Below, piece by piece: positions 24,051 through 37,738 of a DNA stretch of 64,000 bases. The notes beneath the pieces are model-generated. The model saw only the letters and a list, made by a program, of their open reading frames with translations, ran no database searches and was not told where the DNA came from. Source of the DNA: Schistocephalus solidus (taxonomy: Eukaryota; Platyhelminthes; Cestoda; Diphyllobothriidea; Diphyllobothriidae); the NCBI GenBank assembly GCA_017591395.1, contig WEDG01000202.1, positions 164,001 through 228,000 of the forward strand. The letters are read 5' to 3'. Position 1 is the first letter of the stretch. Each line of letters opens with the position of its first letter. Both the position numbers and the translations under genes were made by a program.

Positions 24051-26954
24051 CGAATGCCTACAGTCAATATATAGTTTACTTAATTAATGCAAAATCCCAA
24101 AAGGTAGACGCATTTCAGACAGTTTATGTTAAAAGCCACACAGTAGCACTTCTGAAAATCCTGTACAAACATTGAACAGGAAAAAAAAACAGGTAAGAGA
24201 TGGATAAAAAGATATTTTACAATATTTCTGAGATATGACACACGTTATCTCCCCATCTCGACAGTTCTCTTCTAGGTGTAGCCATCAAATTTGCCAAAAG
24301 TAGCTAAATTATGAAATTAAGAGGTAGCGGGTAGTCCTTACTGTGTTTCATTCGTAAAAAGTGAAACTAGGCCACTTAGATGAAACAAATTTCCCCACTG
24401 GCAGTTAGGAAGAACTTGTCTTTCTGGTGGACTTCAGAAGGCTCAATCCAGTAGTCACCATAATATTACTCTTTTCATGACCAGTTCTATGAGCCGAGAA
24501 CAACCAGACCTCGACAGAAGCAGTAGGAAAGAAGGCGAAGAAGATTTTAACTCTCCTGGCGGTTTAAACTCGCCCCCACAGGTGTTTTAGTATTTGTAGG
24601 ATGTACTTTCATACCATTGCATACCCATCAAAACGGGTTGCTTCTGAAGTAATCGCAGAAACTTACACCCGGCGCAATACCTGCTCGATTGTCTGCAGCA
24701 GAGTCGCTAACTGTCGAACACTGATCATAGGCCATTTGGATCACAGAAACTGACACTATGAGCAATGCTGATCCCTGCGGGCCCCTCGTTGCGAATTACT
24801 CTGCCCAAGCGAAGTTTCAGCACAGAATATCGTAACAAGAGGTCATTTCGTTTAGTACTCCCTTTCAAGCCATGCCTCATTCAACGGCGCCCGAGCATAC
24901 ATTCTGTTTCAATGAGGACGACATTTGTGCGCGATGTGACACCGTGCCTACTGAACTGCTGTTCGATTTGCCGGTGCACTGACCTGCGCCCTCCATAGTC
25001 TGTGCTGAGACAGCATAGGCAAAGGAAAAAGTCACGTGGGCAGCGCAGGGATTAGCTATGTTCACAAGGCCAGTGCCGTCGAGTCACGTTGGAAAAGAGT
25101 CAACACAGGTAATGCGATTTTGGCAAACAACAACTCAGCTGTGAGAATTCAAGCCATCATCGCAAAAACTTCAGGCATTTGCGACCAATGTGGCAACTAC
25201 TGATTAGGGTAGCTAGGACGAGGCATGACAATTGCATCCTGTGAATACTGCTGCCAAATGGCTAAAAATATCCTTATATAATTCTAGTGGGAGTCTGTAA
25301 GTTTGCAAAAGCGCTTTGTTGTTGCCTTCTGTTACTTTCCGCCGTGTACTATAAACAATGGAAAAAAATAAAATAATTAGCAAAATTGCATGAATTTTTC
25401 GCGAAAGAAAAAAGATACGAGATGAATTGTCGGGGAGAAAACCGTCGGATAGGTTTGTTTATTCTATCGATTGATTTCAACGGTGGTTCAATACAATGAT
25501 TCGAGCCATTCAAGTGACTAGGTTAACAATGGTTCTATGAGGTTTGCTCAGCGGTCGGTTTTTGCGTGAATCGCTTTCTGAAGAAGCAGAGGTTCCTGAA
25601 ATCTGTTTAACACTGAGTTACAGTCCTTACCGCGTTCCGAGGGCAAGCTTAAATTGCGACGAGTAAAACGAACTTTTAACCAGGAGGCCTGTTTATACTT
25701 GCCACGCTCAAACCTCACAGCAGTTGGAGTGGCAAGAGGCCGCGGTAAGAATTAGTTATGAGAATCCTATCCTGGGTGTTGCGTCGGACCAAGGTATCCA
25801 AGACAAGTGACAACTTCTAAGTCACGAAGTTAAGTTCATCCCAACCAATTGTTTTTCAGGATCGACCTCATACACTAGGGGTCCACTTGAGTTTGTCAGC
25901 CTGCTGATTCCGAAACCCTGACCTGTAGTAGACTTTGCGTAGAACCCCAGCCTACCATAACTCGCCTGCACGCAAAAACGCATACAGTAGCCGCACCTTG
26001 GCATAAACCCCATTGCCGACTGGTTGCTGGCGGCGCATGCAACTCAAATGACACCATGAGGCCGGTCGATTACTTTGTTTCACAATTTGTTTTGGCCAGA
26101 CGTGACTTGTGCGCATGCTCACACCTCACGTCGTGGGTAAAAACATCGATGCGTTACTCCACAGCATGCTGTGCTTAAAAGTGTCCGAGAAACTCTGTCA
26201 ACTTGACGCTCGGTTTACAAGATTTCTCGTTTCTGAATATTGCACACACACATCCTACGCGATTTAAAAAAAACGTATTCTGAACAATGTTCTTCTGATT
26301 TTGAGTGTGCTGATCTTCTTTAGCCACAGCAATATCCATTCATTTTTACTTGTTTGTGCGATGTAGCCCTATTTGCTCAATTTATGCCATTGGCCAATCA
26401 CCCTGAACTGTGGATTTCTTAACTTCTATGGGGCAGAGGTAACCGTTGATACTCACTGTACTCTCGTGACGTGCAGATCAGACAGATTGAGTGCAAGATA
26501 CATGCGAGTGTCTGCTGACAGCAAGATTCGTCAGCGCAAAATTGACAGGAGCAGGGTTAATGTAAGCAGCAAGCAGGGGTTTCCTTCTCTAGGGTATATC
26601 TTTTCATCAGTAGTTTTGCGTTCGGAAAACTCTTTGGATGGCGTATCCTGATCTTCTCACGGATGTTTCCGCTCTGGGGGGACAGCCATTTCTCGCGATG
26701 CACGCATCAATTCGCGGGGACAATAACCTTCTTTAAGGGTGATGCCTAAGACGTTCGTGTCACTCTAAACGTGAGGGTTGTGAACAACGACTGCATAAGG
26801 AAGGAAATCCTGCAATATTTGGTTCTGCACAGGCTGGGAGAGACCACCTGGACCGAGAGTTTCCATGGAGAAGCTTTGGTTAACTATCAAGTCAGCTGTC
26901 CATATCTGTATCGACATTTTCTAACTGTCGATCACGAATATTTAGTATGGTAAA
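24051..26954. other. No gene recognised
   Basis: Mostly AT-rich. At 25226-25260 GCATCCTGTGAATACTGC resembles the TATAAATACTGC region of PLE-A ends, but no other PLE block is near enough to call. Frames at 24765-25065 overlap on both strands and look like chance. Confidence 0.3.
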
Positions 26955-27050
26955 TAGACGGTCACCAGTACATTACAGGACTCACTCGTCCCGTTTTGCC
27001 TTGGGGCTCATTCGCGAGACCTTCCAGCAGCCGCACAACAGTTAAAGGTA
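26955..27050 (-). mobile_element. SINE upstream-segment fragment
   Basis: ACAGGACTCACTCGTCCCG and TGCCTTGGGGCTCA match the same part of the 28.8-kb unit. The rest of the unit is missing on this side. Confidence 0.6.
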
Positions 27051-27159
27051 TAGGCAGGATAGAAGGGATTCGAGAGTGAGTGCCAAAGCAAAACACGACG
27101 AGTGAGTCTTATAACCAATCAATGCTATGCTTAATATTAACTATCAAAACCGATAGGAA

Positions 27160-27315
27160 AACAAGCTCCTGGCGCACTGGACTGGAGCATTGGACTTCCA
27201 TTCAACCGGTCGCGAATTTGAACCTCGGGGGCCGCAACATCTGGGTTTGGATATGGCTGGCTGATGACGGCCAATAAGCCAGCAATCGCCATTCCAGTCT
27301 CCCTTATCTTCGTTG
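27160..27315 (+). mobile_element. SINE copy, plus orientation
   Basis: The head CTGGCGCACTGGACTGGAGC resembles an A box. GCGAATTTGAACCTCGGGG marks a decayed B box, and GGCTGGCTGATGACGGCCAA with CAGTCTCCCTTATCTTCG is the shared body. It faces the fragment at 26955. Confidence 0.7.
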
Positions 27316-27734
27316 GTCATGTTATGCTGCCTATAAAATTATGTATGCTGTTGCTCCTATTAGTTGAGACAAAGTTGAGAATAAAAACGAACGGAAGTCA
27401 AGCTGCTATAGAGCAGGGAATAGTCCAAACGTGAGTCAATTTCGGATCATTTAGCTTTTTCCTAGTCAACGGACAATGACTATTTTGGTTAAAGGGCTTA
27501 TTCGAGAGTTGGAGGTGAAAAAAGGGGACTGTAAACCGAGGTCTGCGGGAAAGATTAAAAAACAGACATTTATCCCAAAACTTTGGTTAACTACTCTTAA
27601 AAGACTAATCATAAGAGCATGCAAATCAAAAGTTGGCGTTTAAGAAGGCAGTTATCGGGCGACAACATGGAAGCCGAACATAACTGCTGAGGCGTGGTAG
27701 GTAACTACTTGCAAAAATTAGGAAAACGTTGCCC

Positions 27735-28045
27735 AAAACCAAACCTTAAGCCTGATTACCGACCAAAAAAGACAGACATTAACCTTAATTTTTAACTCTA
27801 AATCCAAACTCTAAACCTGAACCTTAAGTCCTAATCCAGATTACTTAACCTAACCTCGACACTCTAAAACTAACCCTAACAATAAAACCGTATTCCACAG
27901 GTCTATATCCTAATCATAGAAATTTAACAATAAACTCACCCTCTTAACCTATCATCCACCTGTAAGCAAATTTCTAACCCTTACATTAGCCCTGAAACCC
28001 CTTCAAACTCTATACAACAACTTAAACCTTACCAAACAAACGCGC
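27735..28045 (+). repeat. Degenerate telomere-like tract
   Basis: Irregular runs of AACCTTAA, AACCCTAAC, CCTAACCT and AACTCTAAA extend for about 300 bases, C-rich strand on +. Perfect CCCTAA hexamers are few (for example in ACTAACCCTAACAATAAAA). Flatworm telomeres use TTAGGG, so this looks like a decayed interstitial telomeric tract or a CCTTAA-type minisatellite. Confidence 0.55.
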
Positions 28046-28635
28046 GAACACCTTAAAATGCCTACCTTCATTAAATAAGAAGCTCTCTTACAGTAAAAAA
28101 ATTTCATTGAGCTTACATATGAGATCCTCATTCAGTTTTTCAATGACGTGAAATGGTTAGGAAACAGGCATTCCTTTGAGTTGCACGAATAATCGATTGT
28201 TTTTCGTCTCTGAGGGTACTTTAGTAGCAAGAGGACATCACCGCCATAGCGAGAGGATATCGAGTTTTCGCTGTGTGTATGGCGGATTTTTCCGTTGGAT
28301 GTATATCGAGAGGATATCGAATTTTCAAGCTACTGAGAAAATGGTGACAGTGGGACTACACACCATTCCTTTACTTAACTTTCTCCCGTTTCCAAGCTCT
28401 AATCCATCAAATATTTCGTTTCTTTTCCTCTCCAGTGCTTTTTAACCTAATTTTAATTGCAAAAATTGAACGACACAATGATTAGTACCAGATCAAACAA
28501 CACCGTGCTACCCTTCCTCATGGAGGGGGTGCCTGAACGCATGTGGGTATGCTGAAAACATTTAATACAAAAGCGTGTGTAATAATAAAACGTGTATTGT
28601 AAAAGATATAAAAGGAGATATAGGTAGAATGATAG

Positions 28636-29100
28636 TACCGAAAAAGACAAGGGAGACTGGAATGGCCATTTCTGGCTTAATAGCCATCATCAGCTAGCCA
28701 TACCCCACCCCAGGCGCTGCGGCACCAGAGGCTTGAAATCATGACCTATTGGGCAGAAGTCCAACGCTCTATCCACTGCGCCACCAGCTCGTTGTTTTGC
28801 CGGTTTCGATCGGGAATATTAACAATGGTAGTTGGGCGCTCACCGATCGGTTACAGGACTCGCTCGTTCCACTGTGCCTTGGGGCTCACTCTACAGCCCA
28901 ACCAGCGACCGCAGAGTGGCTAGTGATATTGGCAGAATGATATTTCCGACAAAAGACAAGGAAGACGGGAATGGCCATTTCTGGCTTATTTGCCGTCATC
29001 GGCCAGTCATACTCAACCCCTGACGCTGTGGCACCCGAGGATCGAACTCGCGACCTGTCGGACAGAAGTCCAACGCTCTACCCACTGCGCAAGTGGAGGA
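28636..29100 (-). mobile_element. Tandem dimer of SINE units
   Basis: The unit at 28636-28935 is complete: body, tRNA-like head with TCCACTGCGCCACCAGCTCG, CGGTTTCGATCGGGAATATT and upstream segment. A second partial unit starts at 28936 (GACAAAAGACAAGG) with head GGATCGAACTCGCGACCTG. The head-to-tail arrangement and ~300-bp period match the 6-kb array, so tandem growth is a habit of the family. Confidence 0.75.
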
Positions 29101-29337
29101 GGATACGAGTCACTGCTCAAAGGAACTATTAAGGCAGTCAATCGGTGAGAGTGTTTCTAGGCCCTGATACGATGGTTTGCAGATTTTGCCTGTAGTTTAA
29201 AAATAAATAGTAATTAGTGTTTGAGATGCACTCACAGCTGGTTTGCGTGGTACTACTGTGCTTTTGTACACGCTTGGCCAGGGTCTCCAGCGATCTTTTG
29301 AGTCACTTTAGTTATGGCTGACGCGTGGTCAGCAGAG

Positions 29338-29649
29338 TTAGCCTTGCCATCGACATTCCACGCAGCAAACAGTCTGTAATGTAGATAATCGTCGGACATA
29401 ATGAACTTTACCCATGATCACTCCATCCAGCTTGGATGCCGAGAGACCCCCCTTTATTGCTGGGCCTTTGAAGTTTAAAGGCATCCTACGCTTACAGACG
29501 ATGACATCTGTGCATCTTCTACTGCCAATTCGACTAAGCATACTTAACGCATTCTCGTATGAGACCTGTTCTGCCCTCAATCTTTTCTGGACTTCCTCAT
29601 CGATTTCTATTAAATTCTGGACCACTATGGCTTCATTCGTCGTCGTCAC
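29338..29649 (-). other. Unassigned 103-codon open frame
   Basis: Minus-strand frame starting MTTTNEAIVVQNLIEIDEEV. The N-terminal half looks helical and charged; the rest contains a basic segment and a terminal C-C-V-E-C. I recognise no family. It lies outside the repeats, so it could be an exon or chance. I see no clear splice sites or promoter. Confidence 0.25.
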
Positions 29650-31395
29650 GTTCTCTCGGATTCCTGTCTGAACATAGTTACTAATACCGTATCAAAAGCA
29701 AGCAGGTACGCATCAATAAAAAAGGAAATAAACCGAAAATTTATCTTCATTATACCGTATGCGCGCGAGCTGTCTCAATGCGATTAAAGATTGCCAACCA
29801 ATCAGCAGCCAGATTAATTCAGGGAGGGAAATATAATGCTTCAACGACTCTAATGGTGGAAATTCGCTGTTCACGATATCGCCTTGATATACCCTTGCTA
29901 ACAGGGTTTATGCAATCCTTTGTTTGATTAAGTGTCTGATTTGATGCTCCAAGCGACGTGGAGTGCTCGTTCTTTCTATAGATTACTGCGTTGAAATATT
30001 TTCTGCAATATTCATAGCGTTAGCGAATGTATGAGGACGTACAGATACGTGCAAAGTGCCAAAAGATACGAAACATTAATGATTACCCGCAGCCCGGCAC
30101 AACAGAATGTATCAAAGCATTGAGATTATAATGAACAATCTAAAGCATATTTTAAATAAAGGAAAAATAAAAAGTATTTTAACTTGGTTTAGTAATTCCA
30201 AATTCTGGAGTGAACTTTCCCCTCGTTTTATTTCTCAAAAAGTAGTTCGGGTATTGGATAACGGTGAACTTCTTATCAACTTGAAATACGTTTGATTGTT
30301 TTACGATTTCCGTTGATTTCAATTGATTGACCATACTTTTAGATAGGATATTTTTTAAATGAATTTACAAAACAAATGACTTGTGTATATTATTTTTAAT
30401 ACAGATGGCGTTCTGCATCATATTTTAAGACTCACTCAAACAGGAAATCTCACTGCCGAGAAAAATGAACGTTAACATAAAAAATCGCAACGTATACGCC
30501 TTAGCTCAGTTAAAAACTTGGTAAAATGAGATTCCTCTTTTAAAAAGCAAATTAATTAGATTGATCGCTGTCGAAAGTCTGTGTTCTTTACCTTTTTTCA
30601 GAGTAAAGTTAAGGTTTGAATTAGTAATTTTGACAGTTTTTGATAATGCGTCTGCTGAAAATGAATGAACTCACTTTTCACTTTATATTGTAGTATCTGT
30701 CGCTGTAATTTACATACTTTTCGGCCCAACTGAAATCGATAAAAAATGACCGAATATACACAAGGATTTTGCGAAGCCGGCTAATCTGCCCGTTGTGTTT
30801 ATAAATTACCCCTTAGCAGAAATTATGTGATATAAAAACGTACCTTATCATATGCTTCAAATGTAGCCTAGCTTTAAGCGGAGTCCAGTAGGATGCAAGT
30901 GCATTGGCTTACGATCCCATTTATTGGTGTGATAGAACAAAATTCTGTCAAACAAGAGTACCACTGCATTCTTTGGCAACAAGTCAGCGATAGTCAGAAG
31001 GCTTACTTTAGCTCCTGTTTCCGAAAAAAATGCGAAGCCTTCCATTTGCCTTCCTCTGATGTTTCTTGAATAAAAACCTCGTTTTTCGATTCAAGACGCA
31101 ATTTATTTGAAACGTTGTTTGCTTATACTCATGTTTTAGAGTTGCGAAAATTCCCTTTGAAAAATTCAAAAGACAACTTGGCGACAATAAAGTTGCTTTT
31201 GATAAATTCTCATCAGGCCTTTACATTTATATAATCGTGTAACTAAGTCAAATATGCGGGTAAGTAGAACAAAATTTACGGTTTTCAGGGTGCGGGAGAG
31301 AGGGGGAAAGATTCAAAATAACGGTTCGTCTTCTGATCATCCTCGTCGGGCTGGCGGCCACCAGGGCAGGCAATTAAATGTGGGCAACTGATTTG
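29650..31395. other. No gene recognised; AT-rich
   Basis: Short frames only. No repeat match to the rest of the window was noticed. Confidence 0.35.
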
Positions 31396-31399
31396 GTGA

Positions 31400-31740
31400 C
31401 TTTTGGTCATGGGAATTGCGGCGTCTGAATAAAGTTCATTTGGGTGCACAGGACCGGTTTACGTAGCCTAATTGCAGCCACTTCTGCTGTTGCCAACAGA
31501 CGCTGTCCAAGGAGTTTTGAATAGTTTGATGGAACCTTGTTAATCACCCTGAAGGCTTTTCTGACATCTACACGCTGATTTGTGTGTACCATATGCTGGA
31601 GAACAGAGCTATTATTGGAAGGTGCTCTCTTATCCTTTTGGACAAACGCCGGCTCGTGTGACCAATATATGCTGCTCCACAGAAGCAGTTAAAGGAATAG
31701 ATGCTCATTGAGGTGGTCTGGGCTGGCTGTTTGTTCTTGC
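31400..31740 (-). pseudogene. PLE-C GIY-YIG endonuclease fragment
   Basis: On the minus strand and with one frame change, CFCGAAYIGHTSRRLSKRI matches the Cys-containing stretch and YIG motif of PLE endonucleases (C-x-C-x-x-x-Y-I-G-x-T-S-R-x-L-x-x-R). Then comes HTNQRVDVRKAFRVINKV, and RLLATAEVAAIRLRKPVLC is the conserved tail with the Ala-Glu-Ala-x-x-Ile-Arg pattern. The GIY motif and reverse transcriptase are not seen nearby. A 3' remnant of a family different from A, B and D. No terminal hammerhead-like motif was found next to it. Confidence 0.65.
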
Positions 31741-33890
31741 CCCCTCCGTATAGGATGAAAGTAGTCGAGAACAGTACCTGAGCGTCAGCTACTTGAAAGG
31801 ATTATGATGTTGTTTGACAAAGGTGCCTTATTAAGAGTTTACTTACTGCGTCACCTGGAAATGGACCCCCGATTAAGAGTCTTTCTTGCTTACCGTTTGC
31901 ACGAAAAGCTTTGGCGGTCTGTGGCCATATTCTTAACCATAAAGCGAGTCAGATGTCCGTTCTGACGATAACGCTTTCTTCAACCTTGCACTATTCTTGA
32001 ATGCAATCGGTTGCCTTAAATTACGCTTAAACTTTAGAGGTAAAAATTTCCCAAAATGTTCTTTTAGTCGCAATTTTCATAGATAATAGGTTTTTGCGTG
32101 ATATTGAATAACCTAGGAAATTTCTTGGATATGAGGATCCTTCAGATTTTTCCCAAATCCTACCTGTGAAAAATATGGTTTCCTTTATTAGCAGACTTTC
32201 TGAACGTCAAATACACTTCAACTGTCACAATAAGAGGACCAAGTGTACGCTTTACCCTTCAAATTTAAATCACGGCATTGAATGAATCAGATCATTTGCT
32301 GTACAATCATTAAACACATTATATACTCAGATAGGCAAGCAGTAATCCCTTTGGGATCACTGAAGATTTCTAGCAATATAAAATGAGAAATTCCTGGCGT
32401 CGCCAACCCAAGACCTGTAAACATAAGTAATCATTCTACATCAAGGATGAATTATGTTGTGAATTCTAGCCACTTATTAAAGCAACAATAAACAGTAACC
32501 TTTAGAGTTGAGGCCAACTACAAACGCATGCGTTTTGTAATTTTTGATGGCAAGTATCGCTTAAGTAATTTAAATGTTTTTTGTGAATAAAGAGGAGATC
32601 TGGGTCGCTTAGCGTCCGAGTTCTGTTCGTTCGAGCCGCCCTTGCATGTATGAGTTCGCGCTTAGGAGAAAATGTGAGAAAATAATTTTGCTGTTTATAA
32701 GGTGTTAGTGTATCTTTTCGTCTTTCCCAGGTATTACCAAAATTAGCGAAGATACGAAGGCGTTTTTTTGCTTGAATCCTTAACCTTTTCCGTCACAGAC
32801 AATGGCATATAAGATGACGTACATCATAAGACCTTTACTGTAATTCTCAAACAGTATCTCGATTACAAATACTAACTTAGGTGAGAAGGCAAAAACAGCC
32901 GCGCACTCTCAGTTACCGCCTGGGCCTACGTGGCCATATGGAGATCCAGGAAAACCTGTGGTACAACAGAACCGACCATAGCAGTACACATAAACCATCC
33001 CACAGTTATGGAATCACTAAGACGGAAGCGTGTTCACTGACTGATTCTCTCTGTGGCATCCGATGACGCAACAACTTACATCCTACATGTCGTAACTTTA
33101 CAACATTCGGGAAAAAATGTTTACTTTTTGTTCCCTAGTTGATACCCATGGTCCACGCTAAGCCTTTGATGCTCCCTAAACAAACCTTGCTCCCGAACAA
33201 ACATTAAAAAAAAACGAATGCCTCTTTTGATCTCTTCGAACAATTTGGCCGTGAAAACTACAGACTTCCGCGTGCGGGAAGACGGATAAAAGAACTACAA
33301 AATTAGAAAACGTTTCCCTGGCTATGCCCACCAAATAAGTTGTCGTTTCGGTCGGAGCAAAGTGGGCAGAACCACTGACAGGCTGCCGTTGTTTTTGTGA
33401 TTTTGTTTACAGACGTAGAGTCACCTCCAAACGGAGGCCTTCTTCATTGTGTCAGATGTGAAATACTACGTTACAGTCTTTTTGTTCTGGGGTGGGGGGT
33501 GATGGTGCAGACTCCATTAAGGGTCATTAAAAATGTGTAATTTGTGAGAAAAGGACCATTAAAGTTAAGCCAATCAACCCAATAACCTTATTTCTCATAA
33601 ATTTGACTCAAAGCACGGCGATAAAACCTGAGGAAGTTTTATGAAAAAATGAAACATACATGATTTTAAAGCAGGCGTAAACAGCAGGATTTATTGGTAC
33701 CAAGAAATTTCGTGACGGCTTATCAACTGCAACCCGTCTTTGCATAACACAAGTAACGAATGAAAATGGACAGCAGTTTGAATTAACAGAAAATCAATAC
33801 ATAACAGCAAGGTCCAGTGGACAACGTTAAGAAATTCAGGAAAGAAAATTTGGGGAAGAAGCTTATACAACTAAAACCATGAAGCATCTA
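31741..33890. other. No gene recognised
   Basis: AT-rich. Parts near 31750-31990 could be further upstream PLE-C sequence on the minus strand, but I cannot read a frame. Confidence 0.3.
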
Positions 33891-33899
33891 GGGTGAAAA

Positions 33900-34530
33900 T
33901 CACCAGGGCAATTGTAGATTCATCACGTGGTCTAGTTGCTTACAAAGATTGGGTTTCTCCCTACGTATATACGCTGCTTCCAAGTAGCGCAATGTCCGAG
34001 TTGTTCGTGCCCGAACAAGTACTCGGAAAGCTGTTTTGAGGTCTACATAATGACCACTGTCTACTATATGTTTAGTAATCGAAGAACGTGGTACTTTATT
34101 TTCTTGTTTAAACAACCAATTAGGTAAATGTTCAGCGGCTCTGGTTGCTAATTGCCTTTGTCGCTCGTCTCGTTTGTGCATGCACCGGTTGACAAAGTTG
34201 TGTGGGTAGCCATTTTATCTGAACACCCGTCGAAGATGCTGTCATTCGGCAACCTTGTCTTCCGGTTCACTGCAGTGCCTCCCAAAATGCAAATATTGCG
34301 TTCTTGCGGAACTGCAGTTGTAGCTGATTGGGTGGTTGCTGTTTAAGTTCTGTACTTGCATCTTTTTTTGTTTTCCTGAACACTTTAGTTCTTGGGCCAT
34401 CACAATCTTCGAGGAAGGCCAGCTGGTGCTTTCCGTCCTCCTTCAGCGTACATCGCATGGCTGGGATGATGCTGTTGAGAGCTTCTTGAAACGCAAGCAC
34501 CTGATACCGTTCAAGGAAGACTAAAGGTGA
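33900..34530 (-). pseudogene. PLE-C fragment: RT segment then endonuclease tail
   Basis: On the minus strand the frame at 34267-34500 reads LAFQEALNSIIPAMRCTLKE then HQLAFLEDCDG and KVFRKTKK. This fits the block after the catalytic motif of PLE reverse transcriptase (F...LNS..P.I.FT.E, LAFLD, TKVFRK). The frame at 33900-34181 reads HLPNWLFKQENKVPRSSITK, KTAFRVLVRAR and ends LQLPW, matching the endonuclease tail. The region between them (end of RT, GIY-YIG core) is shortened to almost nothing. The terminal region after LPW is not recognisable. Inactive remnant. Confidence 0.65.
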
Positions 34531-34799
34531 TATACAGATAATGAGCCCAGAATTTCGTTCTGTGGTGTTGGAAGACCAGCGACCTCAACCGTTGTGGGAC
34601 CACGTCGGCTTTGACTCCGGAGATCAGCGAACCCATTGGTGTTTTATTCACCTGCTCGTTCCATCCAACGGGAGGTACGTCCTAAGACAGAACTATAGGA
34701 GCTGAAAAGACTTCGTCGTGTCCGGAGACAATTCGTGGTTTTATCGTATTTCCTTCGTATAAGTAATTCAACGGCCTCGACCATCAAATCCTGGAGTGA

Positions 34800-35065
34800 A
34801 CTAGATGGTTGAGCAATCATCACGCCTCAGCGGATAACGACCCGCATGCAGGCCATCAAACAACTGACGCACCAGAGCGCAGTCGTCATCGTTGAAGGGG
34901 GAGCCGTATTGCCATAGGCATGCAGAAGCATAGCGACCGCATCCTATAAATACAGCAACTCCCGATGTACGAAGTACCCGTATCTGTTTATGCATCTGAA
35001 GATGGGTTTGGGTAAGAATCAGAAAACGTCAAGCCAAGATTGCTTATGTCCCAGTGATCGCGTCT
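34800..35065 (+). repeat. PLE-A terminal region (pLTR)
   Basis: GGATAACGACCCGCATGCAG, CCAGAGCGCAGTCGTCATCG and TATAAATA (34945-34952) are shared with 13.8 and 20.8 kb. The hammerhead-like core is decayed (CTGAAGA, GGGTTT hairpin, GAAAACGTC). CAAGCCAAGATTGC stands where the AATAAA usually is. Confidence 0.65.
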
Positions 35066-37700
35066 TCGTCTTCTGAATTACTTTTTAAGATATGTATTTT
35101 CACCTCTATTGGCAAGATAAAATAGGCGTAAATTATTGAAAATCACATGCCAATCTGAAACCCAGCGCGAATGCATGCACGAAAATCCAAAACTAATATT
35201 GAGCGACGTCTTAGTTAATGAAAAACTTAAAATAATGTGAACAGTTTTCCTAAATAAAAAATTAACTATTTTCTTAAGTGAAGTTGAAATGCCGTTAAGA
35301 CGCAAATTCGTGTTACATGAATAGATTTGGTTATTTTAAATAAATGATGCATGTTCATGGAAATACTTAATCAACTAAAATAGCATAGCTACAGAGACTC
35401 TTCAATATTACATTTATACATAGCTCTTTTTATTGATTGGTTGATTTTTTCAACAGTCTGTCTCGTAGTCTTGTCATTTATTACAAAGGGTTTTTTGAAA
35501 AATCCATAAACGTTTCCGTTTGTGTATTGTCGCAAGTGAAGTCGGTTGAATTCAAGAGAATCTTGCCTGAGTTCAGGAGAAAAAAAGTTTCCATGAGGTC
35601 GCATATTGACAGGCTGGTAAGCGACTACAAAATTTGAATGAAATTCGCATCTTTAATTTTAAGCTTAGCATAGTACAAAAAACTTGCTTCCTTCAAATTT
35701 ACATGTGTTTTTGCTAATGTTGGAGTCCATGTAGTTTCAGCGAAGACTTTGTGGTTTGCTGGGCTTTTAATCGCTTGACGTAGAGGTACGTTCTGTGCTG
35801 TATATTTATCCACGCACTCAAAATGAGAGAGAGAGAGTTTCGCTTTATTTTGAAAGCATCACATCAAAATTGTCAGCTAAAAGAAGCCTCCAATTACTGT
35901 GGATAAAATTGGCACGCAAAATATATAGCATCGAAAGAAAGCAGGAGATATGTAGTAACCAAAAGTTTCAACTGTCCGCAGCATAAACGATCGTCCATGA
36001 ATGCGTCGCAAAATGATGCTAGATTTTTTTCAAAGTGGTGCAGGCATCATATAACAAATGATCTTCTTATTTTAGTTAATTTTTAATAAAGAGTGGTAAA
36101 TAGCAGTATCTTACAAGAAAAAGTGGCCAGCCCATACACATATAAAAAGTAACATGTGAAAGGAGCAGAAAAACTGGCGGCTGAAATTCGAAAGCCCACC
36201 ACATTCTATATTAGATTTTTCTGGAATGTATTTTCCGAATAAGTTAGTACTATGGCATTTGTTTCATGTAGATTGTTGTTTATGTCAGCTCGGAAGACTC
36301 ACTCAACCCACTTTAGCTCATGACTGACCAAATGAATGCCCACAACCAAAGTAGGTATATGCTTTAAATCAACTTTAAAAAATTCTCCAATGAGTTACCT
36401 ATTTAAAAATGCTTTTCTCCACATACTACCCCTAAGGCAGTTTAGTTTTCTACACGGCGAGGCCAATAAAAACTGGCCCTATTGGGGGTTTTTATAAATT
36501 CTGAAAATACTGATAATTCCTCCGTCTTAGCACCTAATGATGTATAGTTTTTTTAGGCAGAAGGTTATTACGAACGGAGACAACGAAGCCATCCTCGGTA
36601 TGAGTGAACAGGTTAATGGTCATACAACTATTTAAATATTGCTCGAACTGTTAATATTTTGTGAATTCGATTGCTAAACTATACAAGCAAATATAAGACC
36701 GCTCAAAATTGCAAATAATCATAAGAAGGCGGTCAGTGTGTTAGTTTCTAATTAGACACTTGCAAACGGAAGGATCAAATCGCACCTTTAAAACTGGGAT
36801 TGCCAGCAGCCAATATAACTGCTTGAAATCACACAGCTTCCCAAATCCTCTATGTAATAACCGATAAAATGTCTGATTTTCTAAAAAAATTGTTCACGCA
36901 CAACCCGGATCTCATGGTTAACATTAACCCAAATCTCAATGTTTATGTATGCCAAATATTGTTTGATAAAACCCTCGAGGTAAAATTACCCTCCTCAAAA
37001 TGAAATCAAGCTCAGAAGCTATCAAGGTACAAGGATCTAGAACGCGTTAGGCACAACGTACTAGGTGCCTAAGAGGGATAAATTAAATTTCCAACAGCAC
37101 CTTTTATTGGCTAGATCACCTCCTACGAGTTGTAGACCAACGTTGCCAAAAGGTGGTAAATGTTGTTTTGTTAATTGGGCATGAAAGATGTTTTCCTTTG
37201 TCATTTTTACGGCTGCATCTCTACTAATTCACCTGGTCTGAATGAAGTGTTTTCTTTATTGAGCCAGGTTAGTACCTTTCAAGGACTTCTTCCTTCAGAA
37301 AAAATACTTTCAATTAGTCCGCTATTAACCATTCAATCACGCTTGATACTGCAAACAGATAACCATGCAAGTAAAAAACTATTTTGGCTCTCTGAATGAA
37401 CATTAAACAGTCATGTCATTTTTGTTTTTCAGTGTGCTGACCATTGTGAACTCCGACTGTTGCAACTTTCATTCTTTCGAGCAGGGTTACGAATCAGCAG
37501 TTTCCTAGTGTCTAACTAAATCCTCATATTTCCAACTCTTCCCTTTTGGCTGTTCAAAAAGTGAACATTCCGGAGTAGTTATGGGTCCAAATTGAACCTC
37601 GAACATACTGAAATGACGTAGGGTTTTGTTTTTTTCAGTACCGGATATATTTTCAAAGGAAACACACGGCCAACAGATAAATGACCATGTGTACTACCAG

Positions 37701-37738
<38 letters not shown>

